From Limanda limanda (taxonomy: Eukaryota; Chordata; Actinopteri; Pleuronectiformes; Pleuronectidae): a DNA stretch of 64,000 bases. The notes under the pieces were generated by a model. It saw only the letters and a program-made list of their open reading frames with translations. It did no database searches and had not been told where the DNA came from. Where the stretch lies: the NCBI RefSeq assembly GCF_963576545.1, contig NC_083651.1:22556248-22620247 (forward strand), read 5' to 3'. Shown piece after piece: positions 36,246 to 47,590 of this stretch; positions within the stretch are counted from its first letter, which is position 1, and every line of letters starts with the position of its first letter. The translations under genes and the position numbers were made by a program.

Positions 36246-38917
36246 AAGCTATATAGTGTCACTAATACATTTTATCCAAAGTGCTGCTTTCATCATTTTT
36301 AGAATTTTTTTTATTTATTCATCTTTAGTAAATCTTATCTTCAGGTTTCATTCTTCCAGGACGTGGACTGGACACTATCAAATATTTTTCTATATGAATT
36401 TCACTAAGGAATTACTTGACTTCATGCATTGATGATTGTTGATCTGTAGATAAATAATAGTTATCTCTTTTTTTTCCTCTACCTGGGGTCATTTATAATC
36501 AGCTGGGGTGGGGGGGGGGCACGGGTGGCTCCACATGCAATGAGAAATGACGTGACCTCCAGAGGGTCGGACTCATTCTTCTTTTCTCCCAAACAGCCCA
36601 ACGCATTTAAAAATAATTCATCAGAGTTCACATACTCATAATCTGTGATGTTGATATTGCCCTTGTCTGTCTCCTTACTAAACCTCCCTGTGGCTGCATG
36701 AGAGAATGTGCTGGGCGTCATTCTGCAAATACAACCAACTTTTCAAACCTCACCAATATGGTCTGGGGGCCAAGCCAGTTCCTTTGGATAAATCAAGGGT
36801 AGAATTTATTTCCCAGCCCGACCCTGCTGCAAGGATTGAATGAATCCTGCCATCTGGTCCAGAATAATTTCTCTCTCACTGATCAGCTGGTGGGACGCAG
36901 GCTCCAAAAAGCCTCTTCATCTCAGTAGCTGCTCTGTTGTGACTCACACTTGAGGAATGTCAAAGTTTCTAGACTCCCCCGGTTTGAGCAACTTGGAGAA
37001 ATTGTCTCTTATACGCCAGCAGAGACACTGTGGGTTCAATGTGGAGCCTGTGCCCACTCAGCTGATGGAGCAAAAATGTAACATCCACAGAGGGAGTTTA
37101 CAGGAAGTGTTGACATTTAACAAAAAGATTAAAAACACATGCACCACTAATGCAGCCAGTGGGGCCCAGGTGTTACTATAAAAGGTCTTATAGCAGCAGG
37201 ACAATAGGAAACCCTGATTTCATATACAGGGATTTATATTCTTGATATCCAACTGCTGTATGATTCTATCACTCAAGCAGCTCAGAATCAAATCTGAATT
37301 TAAAGATATTCACTTCAAAATAACTCAGATTTTGTGATTTAGCTCTTACGTTTGGCTTTTATTTCCTGTTTAATCTGTACACTTTTACAATCATGTTTCT
37401 TTTTAAAGGAAATTCAATTGTCTCTCCTACGCTTTAGTGGGATAGAAAAATTGTATCCGATGACCAACGTCTGCTTCTTCTAAAAATACTCTCCTGTGGG
37501 CTCAGAGGAAGATGCCGGGCCAGCTGATGCCCACGACCTCATAGGCCTTCTGCTGAAAAAGAGTCAATAACGCACCTGGGTACAGATAAGTCCAAACTCA
37601 CATTGAACGAGAGACAGACATAAATGTGCAAAATCTATTTTTGATGAAATTATTACCATCCCAAACAGATTATGTTTTCATAGGTGTTTTAATAAGCAAG
37701 ATTACTATAAAACGACGTGTAAAAAGGGGTCGAAGCATGACCAAAGAGAGAACCCGTTCAATTTCGATGCAGATCTGGATAAATGGGCAGATGCAGATTA
37801 TTTACCGAGCAAGACGTTCCCTATGGTGGAGGTAGGCACTCTCCAGGTGAACCTTCAGGTATTTTCATCTGCATTTGCTGCATCTCCAAAAAAATCCACA
37901 TAATGGAATACCCCAAAACTTGGTTGAAGGATTCCAGTTCGGGTCAGGAAAGGGCCCATTTAATTAATTAATGGTTCTTGATGAAAACTTATATTTACTG
38001 TGTGTAATTTGGTGAAGCTTGATTGAATTAAAGGGGATTTTACAGCCCTGGTTGAGGTTTGTGCTCTATTGCCACTCTATCGTAAAATATACAGCCACAC
38101 TGAGTCCAGGTACTGTACGCAAAAACAAAACTTTATAAATTATAAAGAGACTGGGAGGAAGAGGAGGTTAAAGGACGTTTAAGTGGGTTTATGTGCCCAT
38201 GACAACAGATATTGCAGCTGCAGTATTATAAAGCTGTTTGATAAACATGTTAGTGAATGAAATGACTTCAGCCAAACAACAATATTATTAACTTGCACAG
38301 TAATTCACTGAAGCACCAATTATCTGCTTCCAGTTATTGTTTATGTTTGACACCCTGCACTCCTCCATTTCTCCTGAACAGAGTCTTGTCTTGTTATCTT
38401 TCTTCCTATCTGCTGCTTTATCATATTACTGCCAGGTTTCATGGTTAGAGCTGCACTATATGATGAAGCTTAATGAAAAGGTTGCTCATAGAGAGACGAG
38501 GTCCTGATAACTGATAAGAGCTCCAGAGACCTTCGAATCAAAGGTCACTTTGGGGAGTTCAATGAAGAGAGACTGGGTTAAGTGCAAGATGTGTAGTTGT
38601 GCGAAGAAAGTGTTTGATTGTCGTACTTCTCGTCAAGGAGGAGCCATTCAGGCAAAGGCATGGCCATTCTTCCAGGATTTGGACTCGGACGCAGGACACT
38701 TTCTACTTTGACAACAACTGGATGGACACAATAAGGGATTTCTCATTACCAATTTCAGTAATGATACATATTTATCTAGCTCCTTTGCCTGTTGGACATG
38801 ATCGAAATCCATTCTTCACTGTAGGATTCACATTCAATATGACAGTAATTGACTGATTATAACATTTGTGTGATTCCAAGAAAGAGTCCCGGATAATCAA
38901 TGAAGATCCAAAAGACA
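36246..38917. other. Intergenic DNA
   Basis: No gene. A TTAATTAATTAAT homeodomain-like run lies at 37960-37972, and a G-run at 36511-36519. Confidence 0.55.
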
Positions 38918-39082
38918 TTAAAGATCCAGTGTGTGAGATTTAGGTGAATGGGATCCATGTGTTCACTTGTGTCTTTCATCTAAAATGGGCTTTTTATATT
39001 TTAATATGAATTGAAGCGTATTCAGCTGCAAAATGCAACTTCACCACTAGATGTCACTACATTCTACACACTGAACATTTTA
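38918..39082. mobile_element. MITE family A, 165-bp copy with both ends
   Basis: The left end TTAAAGATCCAGTGTGTGAG (38918-38937) and the right end TTCTACACACTGAACATTTTA (39062-39082) are inverted repeats with a few mismatches. The interior has ATTCAGCTGCAAAATGCAAC and TTCACCACTAGATGTCACTA, matching the copy at 3280-3350. Non-coding. Confidence 0.7.
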
Positions 39083-41704
39083 CATCATTTGTATCCCTCT
39101 TTCCCGACAGAGAGGTGGAGAGTGAACATAGCACAATGCAAGTTCCATAGAGAGAGATGTATAGTTATAATACAGAAAAGAAGAAGACTAATAATAGTAT
39201 TAATTGCAGCAGTGGGTGTTGAGCACACTGTCGTCTTGCTGAGGACTGAGAACCCTGATCAAAGTTTTGTGCTTCGTGCCCCGTACATCGCTTCTTACTA
39301 CTACATCGGAAAACAGAATGGTAATGCTCCCTCCCTCCACATAAAAATAAATTGCCTATGAACATAATCCAGAGAGAATTATGCCTCCTACCACAATCCA
39401 TTTGGGAAAACAAATAGTCGCATATAAACATAAGATTCAGGAGACGGGCGGAAAATGACCAATTCACGAGAAATCATGAATGTGTATAGCACAACATTTA
39501 CAATTTTACTGGAAGGAGTCATTTCTTACCTCTTACTTAAGTCTAATTTATGTATCAATGTATCACTACACAGTACTTATGCAATACTATGTATTATTAT
39601 GCTTATGCACTGTTCAAGACCTGATCACGAAAACTGAACTGAAAATGTTTTGTCAGTTTAATTAAACCAAAATTAAGCAAATGTGTTGTCTCTGATGAAA
39701 ATCTAGAGGGTATTAATTCTACTTTTTGCATTATCACAGCTAGGATGAGCAGTTACGCTGCCTACAGCTGGCTTAATGTGTTGGCTTGAATTTATTATTT
39801 GATTCCCCATACACTCACGCAGCCAGTGAATTGATGACAGTGAATACATTTGCAGTCATGCACTGTATGAACTGAAAGGAAGAGACATATTTATCAATGC
39901 CTTTTCTAAGAAACATCAAACCTCCTGTTCCATAATATCTGACAGAAAGAAGATCGGGGCAACTTCACACTGAACCCACTTCACAGAGCAAATGTGACTG
40001 TTTTGGATCTTGTTGAATGGTTTTGCGCTTTTCTAATTTGTTTAGGGTCAACAGCCTGAGTTCAGGTCCAATTCACTTTAGTTTTTTTAAGTGACTCCTA
40101 CCTGAGGACAAATCAGGATGTCACATGTGATTAAGCCACGTCCTTGTAAGAGAGAGCACAGCATTAGCATTTCTTATACTAGATGAGCGGCTCTCAGAAG
40201 CCCACCCCATCACACAATCTGCATCAATAATTAGAAATGGTAGGTTAAGCAATTAATAAAAAAAGTTTGTACTATAAACCATAATTGTGCAACTACTGAG
40301 CTAACATGTGGCAATGATTAGCAATGTAAAAAGGGACTTCTCCCTTTTATATTGTAAAGATGCTTAAAGCTGTTCTTTTATTAATGAAATCTTTTTGTGT
40401 AATTTAAACTGTATCTACATTATTTATCAGGCTTATTAACTAAATAGCCTCACATAATGGTGCCTTAAATTGCACTTTCTAGTCAGAGCTGTTGCTACAT
40501 GTTTTCCACTTAACTCAGTTAATTTATATCTTTCTCTATTGATTATTTTGGATGAGGGGTTTAGCCTCCTTGCATTCAGAGGGTACCTTTTTTTTCTTCT
40601 TTGGGTGGTGATGGGGAATGAGTAAAGACTAGACTGGCTATTTATTTCGCTAGACCATTTTAATTTGGAAGCAAATTGAAGAGCAACTCTGTTTCTGGCA
40701 CTACTTGGTTTAAATTGGTGTATTTGTGTGGGAGCAAAATCCGCTCTGTTGGCTTTGGTTGTTTAAAAACAATCACTAATATTCAAACATAGTGAAAATA
40801 CTTCTTACAGTAAGAAAACAGATTTATCAAACTATTGTGGAGATCAACCATGAAGTTGTCATAATCCTCCTGTAGCTTCTTGCTTATTTTCAATTACTGC
40901 GCTGTTCTCTGCTTCACAAATGTTTAAAAATGAGCAGGGTGCTCTCAGCTATTTCACAAATGTTTATATATCTCATATGCAAAATCTAAAGTGTGCCCTT
41001 TCTAAATACGTATGGTAAAACTAAAATAAAATTAAACTCTAAATCTTTGCAGCCACAAGGTCTTCCCAGTGACTTAAAGAGTGATTTTAAAGAAACTACA
41101 GTGACCGCTCCAAATTACCAAAGACATGGCTCAGTGAGCAATGTGCTAACGTCAGACCTTTCCTCCTGTGCTTGGTTTCATTAAGTCCCTTCTCTTTCTG
41201 TCTCCTCTTTCCACAATTACACAAGGCAAAGAAATGCAACAGGGGCATATATCTTCTAGCAGCACACTTCCCTGAGATACATTCGGCTCAATGTTTTCCT
41301 CTGCTTCAACCTTCCCTTCCCTTCCACCGTATCAGTGGACTATTTATCAAAAAGGAAAATAAGAAGGTGGCTGGTATGAAGTCACTTAATTTTTGAGCTG
41401 AGAATAGACTTAAAGATCGTTGCTCAACTCCGCAAACTATTTCTTCTAGAGTTTAGCAACCTGATGGTAGCAAATAACTTTTGTTGAACAGAGTTTTGGG
41501 CTCAGATTCAGTTATTATTCAAAATGAACATAATATAAAGTTTATTAACTAAATTTGGCAAAGGTATAGGATGTTTTTTTTATGCAGGACCATTGCACTT
41601 TTCTATGAAACATTTAAATCTACTAGATCCATAATTCTATTTGGCTCCACATGACATTTCACACATTCATCGATGCCATCCCCTAAATGAAGCATGTTAA
41701 GGTG
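39083..41704. other. Intergenic, AT-rich DNA
   Basis: No features supported. The frames around 39.2-39.4 kb overlap on both strands and show no known domain. Confidence 0.55.
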
Positions 41705-41818
41705 TCAGGAGAGTAGCTGCTCTCGGAAGAGGTTCTTGAAGACAAAAGGAACGACTGGCAGAACTGGATTGTCTATGAGGAGGTTCATATCTCCAAGGAT
41801 GAGCAATGGACAATCGTA
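41705..41818 (-). mobile_element. Possible LINE endonuclease fragment
   Basis: The minus-strand frame reads YDCPLLILGDMNLLIDNP followed by VLPVVPFVFKNLFREQLLS and a stop. The LILGDMN block resembles the conserved (I/L)(L/V)GDFN motif of AP-type LINE endonucleases, followed by an aspartate-rich turn and F..L. Only about 37 codons remain and no neighbouring motif is convincing. The call rests on one motif. Confidence 0.35.
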
Positions 41819-43832
41819 TTACACAGTGATTTGTGTTAACTTCCATTTGTTGGAGAGTATGAGGCCCGTCTAGCTTTCTTGGTTGGACAGACTGTAAGAA
41901 AAGACAGTTCTAATCTAATTTCTAACCCTCCTACGTAGTAATGCTGTAGTTTATACACATGTTGAACCTCATGTGTAATAACTAAGACAAGTGTATATTT
42001 GTCTTGCCTCATGTTTTCACTACAACAGTCACAAAAATAGAGAAAGATGAGGGGATAATGGGGTCGATGTTATCCTTCCAGTCAGAAACGCTGGTACAGG
42101 GCCTGAAGTCGCAGAGCACATCGATACTGGAAATCATTCTTTACATAGGCATGACAGAATAACATGATGTACCTTTTGTCAGGGCAGGACAGGCACATTC
42201 GTCATTCATGAAGGCCCATTAACATTTCATGAAGTGAATAGCAGAGAACAGAGGCTTTAAACAGCGGAGACAGCGTCAGGACTTCGGAGTACATTGCATG
42301 TTGCAGCCAGCGTGTTGTGTGACTACATTTGATTGCCATTGTTAAATAATGTCAAAATCACTCAGCCAACAGGCAAGTACCATCGAAGCAAATAGGTGCT
42401 CAGAGTTTGCATGTGTGTGTCCACAAGTGGCAACAATTGATAATTCACGGCTTTTTGTGACGTGGCTCTGTGTGATTATTTCCCAGAAGCAATCTCAACA
42501 AGAACATAAATAATGTCCCGTAATAAAAACAAGCAGACCTTGTAATCAGACACATAATACGTTTCTTATTGCGAGAGTATGTTGAGACTGATTTACTAAC
42601 AAAATAAAAATCAACAGCCAATCACTTATCAAATCAATCGTATATTAAATTGAGCAAGATATTAAATTCTCATAAATCTGCTCTGTGGCCTGAGTGATAA
42701 AATCTGCAACACATTCCTTCTACTAACGGTTGGCAACCACAGAGTGGAACGTGAGGTTTTTATCTTAGAAGACACATTTGGATCTTTCTCTTGTACACTG
42801 TAAAACCTGACAAGTTAGGTCAACTCAAACTGTTTGCTGAAACTGATTGCCTTAAACCATTTAAGTGTATTAACTCAAACAATTTAAGGTTTACAAATTA
42901 TTTGATTTAAGCAAAAGTAACTCAAATATGTATTGATGAGGCAACTTGAGTAACTAAAGTTAATATTACCGATCCCTATAAGTTACCTGACCTTAAATCT
43001 ATTTAGTATTCTATACTCATATGCAGTATTTACAGAAACTTATTTAAAATGTGTTGACAGAATGTAAGTGGATTAAGTAAGACTAAATTAAATTAACCTT
43101 CTTTATACAAATTTTACCACTTAAGTTCAATTTACTTAGTTGTCTTCCATTTAAGAAAATGATTACATTGTAGTTGTGATAACTTAAAACTTTATTATGG
43201 CTACTCAGTTAATTTGATGAAACTGATTGCCTTAAATTTTAAACTCTATCAACTCAAATTAAAAACACCCACATGACTCAGTTTGAGCAATTTATTTTGT
43301 TGTTCACATTTCAATGCAACCAGCTACTGAAATTCAAAGAAATATCTCTCAGATTTTTCACATATGAAATCTTAAAGGCTACAGCAGACTAAGCACATTA
43401 TTATGCCCATAAAGATGAACTGTATAACATAAAGCAGGGCAAATTTTAAGTAAACAGTTTAAAGGTATAGTTCACCCAACGTGTCAGTAACTGACAAAAG
43501 AAAACATTTTTAACGTCAACACTTGGATACCCTTGGATTCCGTGCCAATATTGTTTTACAATGAAGCTGTTGAATTAAATGTTGTATACATTAACATTTA
43601 TATGCTGGAAATAACAATGAAATGAGGCTCATATAAAAATAATATAAATATAAATTAAAAATATTTCCATGTGGTAAAGAAGAGAAGTGAGAACACCACA
43701 GAAGCAATCCAAGAACAGGACCTATTTTAACACCAAAGTCAGAGGTGCCATAGTTTACTCTATACACATGTCATTAGCTACCAGTATTTGGCATGCAAGC
43801 AAAAAACAATGCTGACATTCAACATTATAAGC

Positions 43833-44036
43833 TCATGGTAGCTCAAATGTAGAGCATAGATCAGTCCACACAAAATCACCAGTAAAATCAGTCCAAGATC
43901 TGTGAGACATAACAACTTGATCTTCGAGAACGATCGACACATGATGAGTTTCAAAGGGAACTCCTGCAGGCACCTCCGCTTCATCCACCACTGCAACCAG
44001 AACCACTGCTCCCTCCTGGGTTGCCTCCATCTCATC
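43833..44036 (-). pseudogene. Coding exon (exon 3) of the element-borne gene, frameshifted
   Basis: The acceptor TTCCATTTTCAG lies at 44037-44048 on the minus strand. The open frame then reads D-E and, from an ATG at 44030, MEATQEGAVVLVAVVDEAEV, then a segment containing VSIVLEDQVVMSHRSWTD. A stop lies at 43833. In the overlapping +1-type frame the same DNA encodes LLVILCGLIYALHLSY. From memory, the join of these two pieces (a VLED-VV block followed by GLIYALHLSYP) is the recognisable end of a large, uncharacterised multicopy protein family of teleosts, often labelled sterile alpha motif domain-containing 3-like. Here the two halves are in different frames, so the gene appears broken. Function unknown. 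The match is by memory of the motif, not by search. Confidence 0.5.
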
Positions 44037-44366
44037 CTGAAAATGGAATACATGTCCAGTGTAGTTGAGTGTACTTTTACAAACCATATAATATGATTGC
44101 TGTGTGGACCAGGTAACCTTTGAGTTGTTCATATAGTGAGGGCAGAGTTTTGGATTGGGTATATTTTTGTTGCTTATATTTTGCTCAAAATAGCTGATTA
44201 AGACATTGGTTACACATACAACATATTATGTTACTTTTAAAAGTTGGTGTATGTAATCATTCCTCCTGCATACTGCACTGCCAGGTTCGGGCATATGTTA
44301 TGACTGAACAAATACATCTTTGGAAATAGATTGAATTAAGTTAAAATTCACTCATTATCTACTCAC

Positions 44367-44468
44367 CACTATGCTGATGGCGGGGTGGATGAAGTGTTGG
44401 GTCCAAAAAAACCCTTTCCTTTTAGGGGTAAACAGCGTTGCAGCCAAATCAAAATACAACTGGAGTTA
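44367..44468 (-). other. Candidate non-coding exon 2 of the element-borne gene
   Basis: On the minus strand a textbook acceptor (TGTTTTTTTCTGTTTCAG, ending at 44469) and a strong donor (GTGAGT at 44361-44366) bound a 102-nt segment. All three frames contain stops or no useful start, so it is most likely 5'UTR upstream of the exon at 44036. The spacing and strand agree with that exon and with the donor at 44666-44667. Confidence 0.45.
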
Positions 44469-44667
44469 CTGAAACAGAAAAAAACAACAGTAATTGCCTC
44501 CATAATGCTCCTGTGGTGTCATCTTAGTGTCCATAAGCCCGTACATTCAAATTCAAGTCGAGACGGCGTCATTTACACCTTGTTTTGTAGCCTAAATGTC
44601 AGCTTCCGGAAGTAGTGATGCTAACGCATCCAAGACATGAAGAGCAGCAATAAAAGAACAACGTTAC

Positions 44668-45130
44668 CTTGCGTGGAGGACGTATCGTCATGGGGTTATC
44701 CGTCAGTAGTGAAGTCTGTCCAGCAGAAAGCTCTTCGTGACGATCTCTTCCATCACGCCGGTGCCAGGTGCAAACCTCGTTCTGACCGGCTCGAACCGGT
44801 CACGCCCCCCGTCCCCGTCTGTACCGTGTGGACAGCAGGTGAACGGCAGGTTACCGGAAGTGATCAGACTCACAGGAAGGTGACGGAGAAAGTTGAATGA
44901 GTCTGTAAACGCTCAAATGGCTTTTCCAAATATCTGACTCAGTTTACTCCCGGGCCTTGCTGTCTCTGGTTCTGCTGTGAATTGGCCGTGGATCCGCTTC
45001 ACCTCAGCGGGTCAGCTCACCTGACGTCATCAGCTTAAACCACTCACTTCTTCCTGTGCCCGTTTCAGAGTAAAAACACTCCCGCGTTTCTGTTGACTGA
45101 GTCGATTCATTTATTTTAACAAGGTTTTAT
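44668..45130 (-). promoter_or_regulatory. Promoter-like GC-rich block and exon 1 of the element-borne gene
   Basis: This is the most CpG-rich part of the 3.07-kb element. On the minus strand it ends with a clean splice donor: CCACGCAAG followed by GTAACGT, with the GT at 44666-44667. It contains a consensus CRE palindrome TGACGTCA at 45022-45029 and no TATA box. I infer a CpG-type promoter with the first, non-coding exon ending at 44668. The transcription start is not defined. A plus-strand acceptor-like sequence (TTTATTGTTGCAG, near 45126-45138) also exists, so transcription in the other direction cannot be ruled out. Confidence 0.4.
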
Positions 45131-45366
45131 TGTTGCAGGAGCGGAAGATGAACGGACTAATAACTTAGAGTCTTGACGTTTACTTGCGTATAGAGCATAG
45201 ACTGTATATATAAGAGCCGTGCTTTTATTTCCGGACTATAAAATACGATAATGATTTGGGCTGGAAAAACGTTTAGAAATCACAAACAGAAGTTGACCCC
45301 CCCTCGCCCCATCCTTCAACACTCCAAAATATTAAAAGATGTATAAGACAAGGAAATTAAAACAAT

Positions 45367-45386
45367 ATTATATATATATATATATA
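45367..45386. repeat. (TA)n microsatellite inside the 3.07-kb element
   Basis: About ten TA units, in the right half of the element. Confidence 0.95.
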
Positions 45387-46044
45387 ACTTTCAAATGTAC
45401 ATATGCTACACAATGAATCACGTATAATATTAGTCATTTTCTGTCAATCAAGTTGTTAAAAATACCTGCTTGTACGTTATGTAATTAATATTCTCACTTT
45501 GGAGGATTATTAAAGATGATCTGGATGCATACTTATCCAAAATATGATGATTTATAAACAAATACAAAAATACAATTTAAAATCCTAAGAAATAGGAAAA
45601 AAGCAGCCCATGGGAATTGCATTTTTTGTAATAGTATAAAATCAACTTAAAGAAAACGAGTCATTGAAAAATATGATTCATGTCAGCAGTACTCAAAATG
45701 CTCTCGAATTTAAGCGCACTCAAAATAACTAAGTTATTACTTCAATAATTTACTTTTGAGTTATGTTAAATTATTGATAATTAGTGGCCTCAACTTTTTT
45801 TGAGAATTAAGTTATTGTAACCTACTTCATTTAGTAAGATGTACTATTAGGTTTTACAGTGTATTCATTACTTCTGATTTGCATGATTGTGAAGTTACTA
45901 CTATTCATAATGAGGAGAATATTAATGTATGAGTCAGATTTGATGGCAGTAGTTCTGGGAGCATTCACTTTAGAACAATAAATAATAATAATATATAATA
46001 ATGACAACATATTCAACATCCATGCACAGTTCCTGGTTCATTAA

Positions 46045-46529
46045 AGGGACTCTTACCTTTGTTGCATTTTTACACTTTTTTTGGATAAGGTTAAATTGGT
46101 ATAAATAAGGTAATGACACTCTAAAATGCAAGACAGACCCACCAGGAGTAAAAACAAACAATTATTTCACTCTCATAGTATTTAGTGAAAACTTCAACCA
46201 ATAAAATTCTTCGGACCGAAGGACCTTATTGGCCGACAGACCTGTCTGTTTGCTGCATGGACATGCAGGTTTTCCGTCTGCTTCTTGTGGCGCATTCGGG
46301 CCCGCGTCATCAAGGCATGTGAATGTAATGTATATAACTTACCGAATCCATTGCTTTGGTAAACAAAAACTCACGTGTGTGCGCGGAGGCAGTAGCTTGT
46401 AAGTCTGCTTGTAAATAAAGTTTCTTCAAAAAAACACCGCGGATGGGAACGAGGGGGTGGGGCATTGGAGGAAGGCGGGATGATTTGAATGTGCTGTAAT
46501 TCTCAAATGCAACAAAGGTAAGAGTCCCT
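46045..46529. mobile_element. 485-bp TTAA-flanked MITE with perfect 25-bp terminal inverted repeats
   Basis: The left end begins AGGGACTCTTACCTTTGTTG (46045 onward) and the right end is its exact complement. The match is perfect for 25 bases, to ...CATTT. Each end is flanked by TTAA (46041-46044 and 46530-46533), the target duplication used by piggyBac and some Kolobok elements. There is no transposase frame. Inside are a small palindrome with CCAAT/ATTGG arms (46198-46235), a GC-rich patch, and an AATAAA. The identical termini suggest a fairly recent insertion or strong selection on the ends. It lies only 183 bp from the right end of the 3.07-kb element. Confidence 0.8.
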
Positions 46530-47289
46530 TTAATATGCACATTTATGTCATTCCTTGTTTACCATTAGCTCGATAGCTTTGATTCAAAGCCACAATTCGA
46601 CGAAAATATTTAGAACATTGTTTCTTGTTAGAGCACATTGTGTACTTCAAAGAGTCTTGCACAATAAACATTATTAAAAAGACATATTTATTGTTAGTAT
46701 TGTTGTTAAGTAACTAATCTGGAAAAAACATTTACAAAGTGACACTACACTAAAAACAACACAGACTGATAAAACTGTAGTAATATTTTTCTACAAATGT
46801 AATATAGCTGATTAATGGCAACCATGCATGGAGCTAAAGCCACAACGCTGAAACAGATTCACTGAAGAGACTGTGAGGGTCAATACTAAATGTATGTGAC
46901 CTAAAAGAGATTACAGTGAGACGTATTGTGTCTGACTCTAAACTATTTTCCAAATTGAAATGAGGAGGGTTGCCTCCATCAGATCCTCCTTCCCTCACAC
47001 ACAAACACAGATTTGAGCATAATGGGTTCTAATCCTGCCAAATTTATCCAGAGTAATGAACAATTATCAGCATCACATTCAGATTCATGGCTTTGCATTA
47101 TGCAGATGTTGTTTTGTCATTACTGACGTTTACAGCTTCTCCTCTGTGTCGGCTTTTTATAATCCAGAATTTTTTCAAACAGACACAGACATTCAAACAC
47201 TCCCCAATTCCAAATTACTATCCTGGTTTAATTACTGTATCTTAAAAAAAAAGTAATCATTACACTTGTACATTCCACAGTTTATAGAG

Positions 47290-47590
47290 ACCAAAGAGAC
47301 CTGGATCAGCGGGTTCGGTATAGTTCTTCCAGGTCTGGAAGCTTCATACTGATGATCCTCTGAGCCGTGTTAACGATGCGGTGGAGGGCCTTCTGGTTCT
47401 CTGGGGTACAATATATACAATATATATAAAGTCTATGGGTACAACCAGTAGAAATTAACCAGTAGCTGTTGTGGGAGCTTTTTTCAGGCACTTCAGGAGG
47501 TGACGTCTCTGGGATCCTTTGTTGGTCACTGCAGTTGTGTTGCTGGACCACGTCAGATCCTGGCTGATGTGGTATTAAAAGTGTTGAACT
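47290..47590 (-). mobile_element. CR1/L2-like LINE reverse transcriptase C-terminal fragment
   Basis: Minus-strand frames read YHISQDLTWSSNTTAVTNKG, then SQRRHLLKCLKKAP (47510-47582). Further on come TPENQKALHRIVNTAQRIIS and LPDLEELYRTR (47306-47405). These are the familiar C-terminal blocks of teleost non-LTR reverse transcriptases (..I..DL.W..NT....K.QQR..FLR.LKK.. and ..R.AL.RVV.TAQ.I.G..LP.L.D.Y..R). Between the two blocks the usual FYR..IES.LTY segment is replaced by low-complexity TATATA sequence containing CATAGACTTTATATATA. Several frame changes show the copy is dead. Confidence 0.78.

Larger units (their letters stand above)
42796..45861 (-). mobile_element. 3.07-kb TA-flanked DNA element carrying a decayed spliced gene
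   Basis: The ends are a perfect 13-bp inverted repeat: CACTGTAAAACCT at 42796-42808 and its complement AGGTTTTACAGTG at 45849-45861. Each end is flanked by TA (42794-42795 and 45862-45863), consistent with a dinucleotide target duplication. Both subterminal regions are AT-rich and full of TTAAGT and AACTCAAA words. On the left a segment beginning TGAAACTGATTGCCTTAAA is repeated about 380 bp apart (near 42838 and 43217). The interior (44370-45130) is more GC-rich and holds splice sites and exons on the minus strand, listed separately. No transposase was recognised, so it looks non-autonomous. The superfamily is not assigned: teleost genomes hold many elements with CACTGTAAAA-type ends. Confidence 0.7.

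Noticed and set aside
43456..43480. TTTAAAGGTATAGTTCACCC, resembling the end of a common fish MITE
   Set aside because: Only about 20 bases match and no partner end was found. It lies inside the 3.07-kb element.
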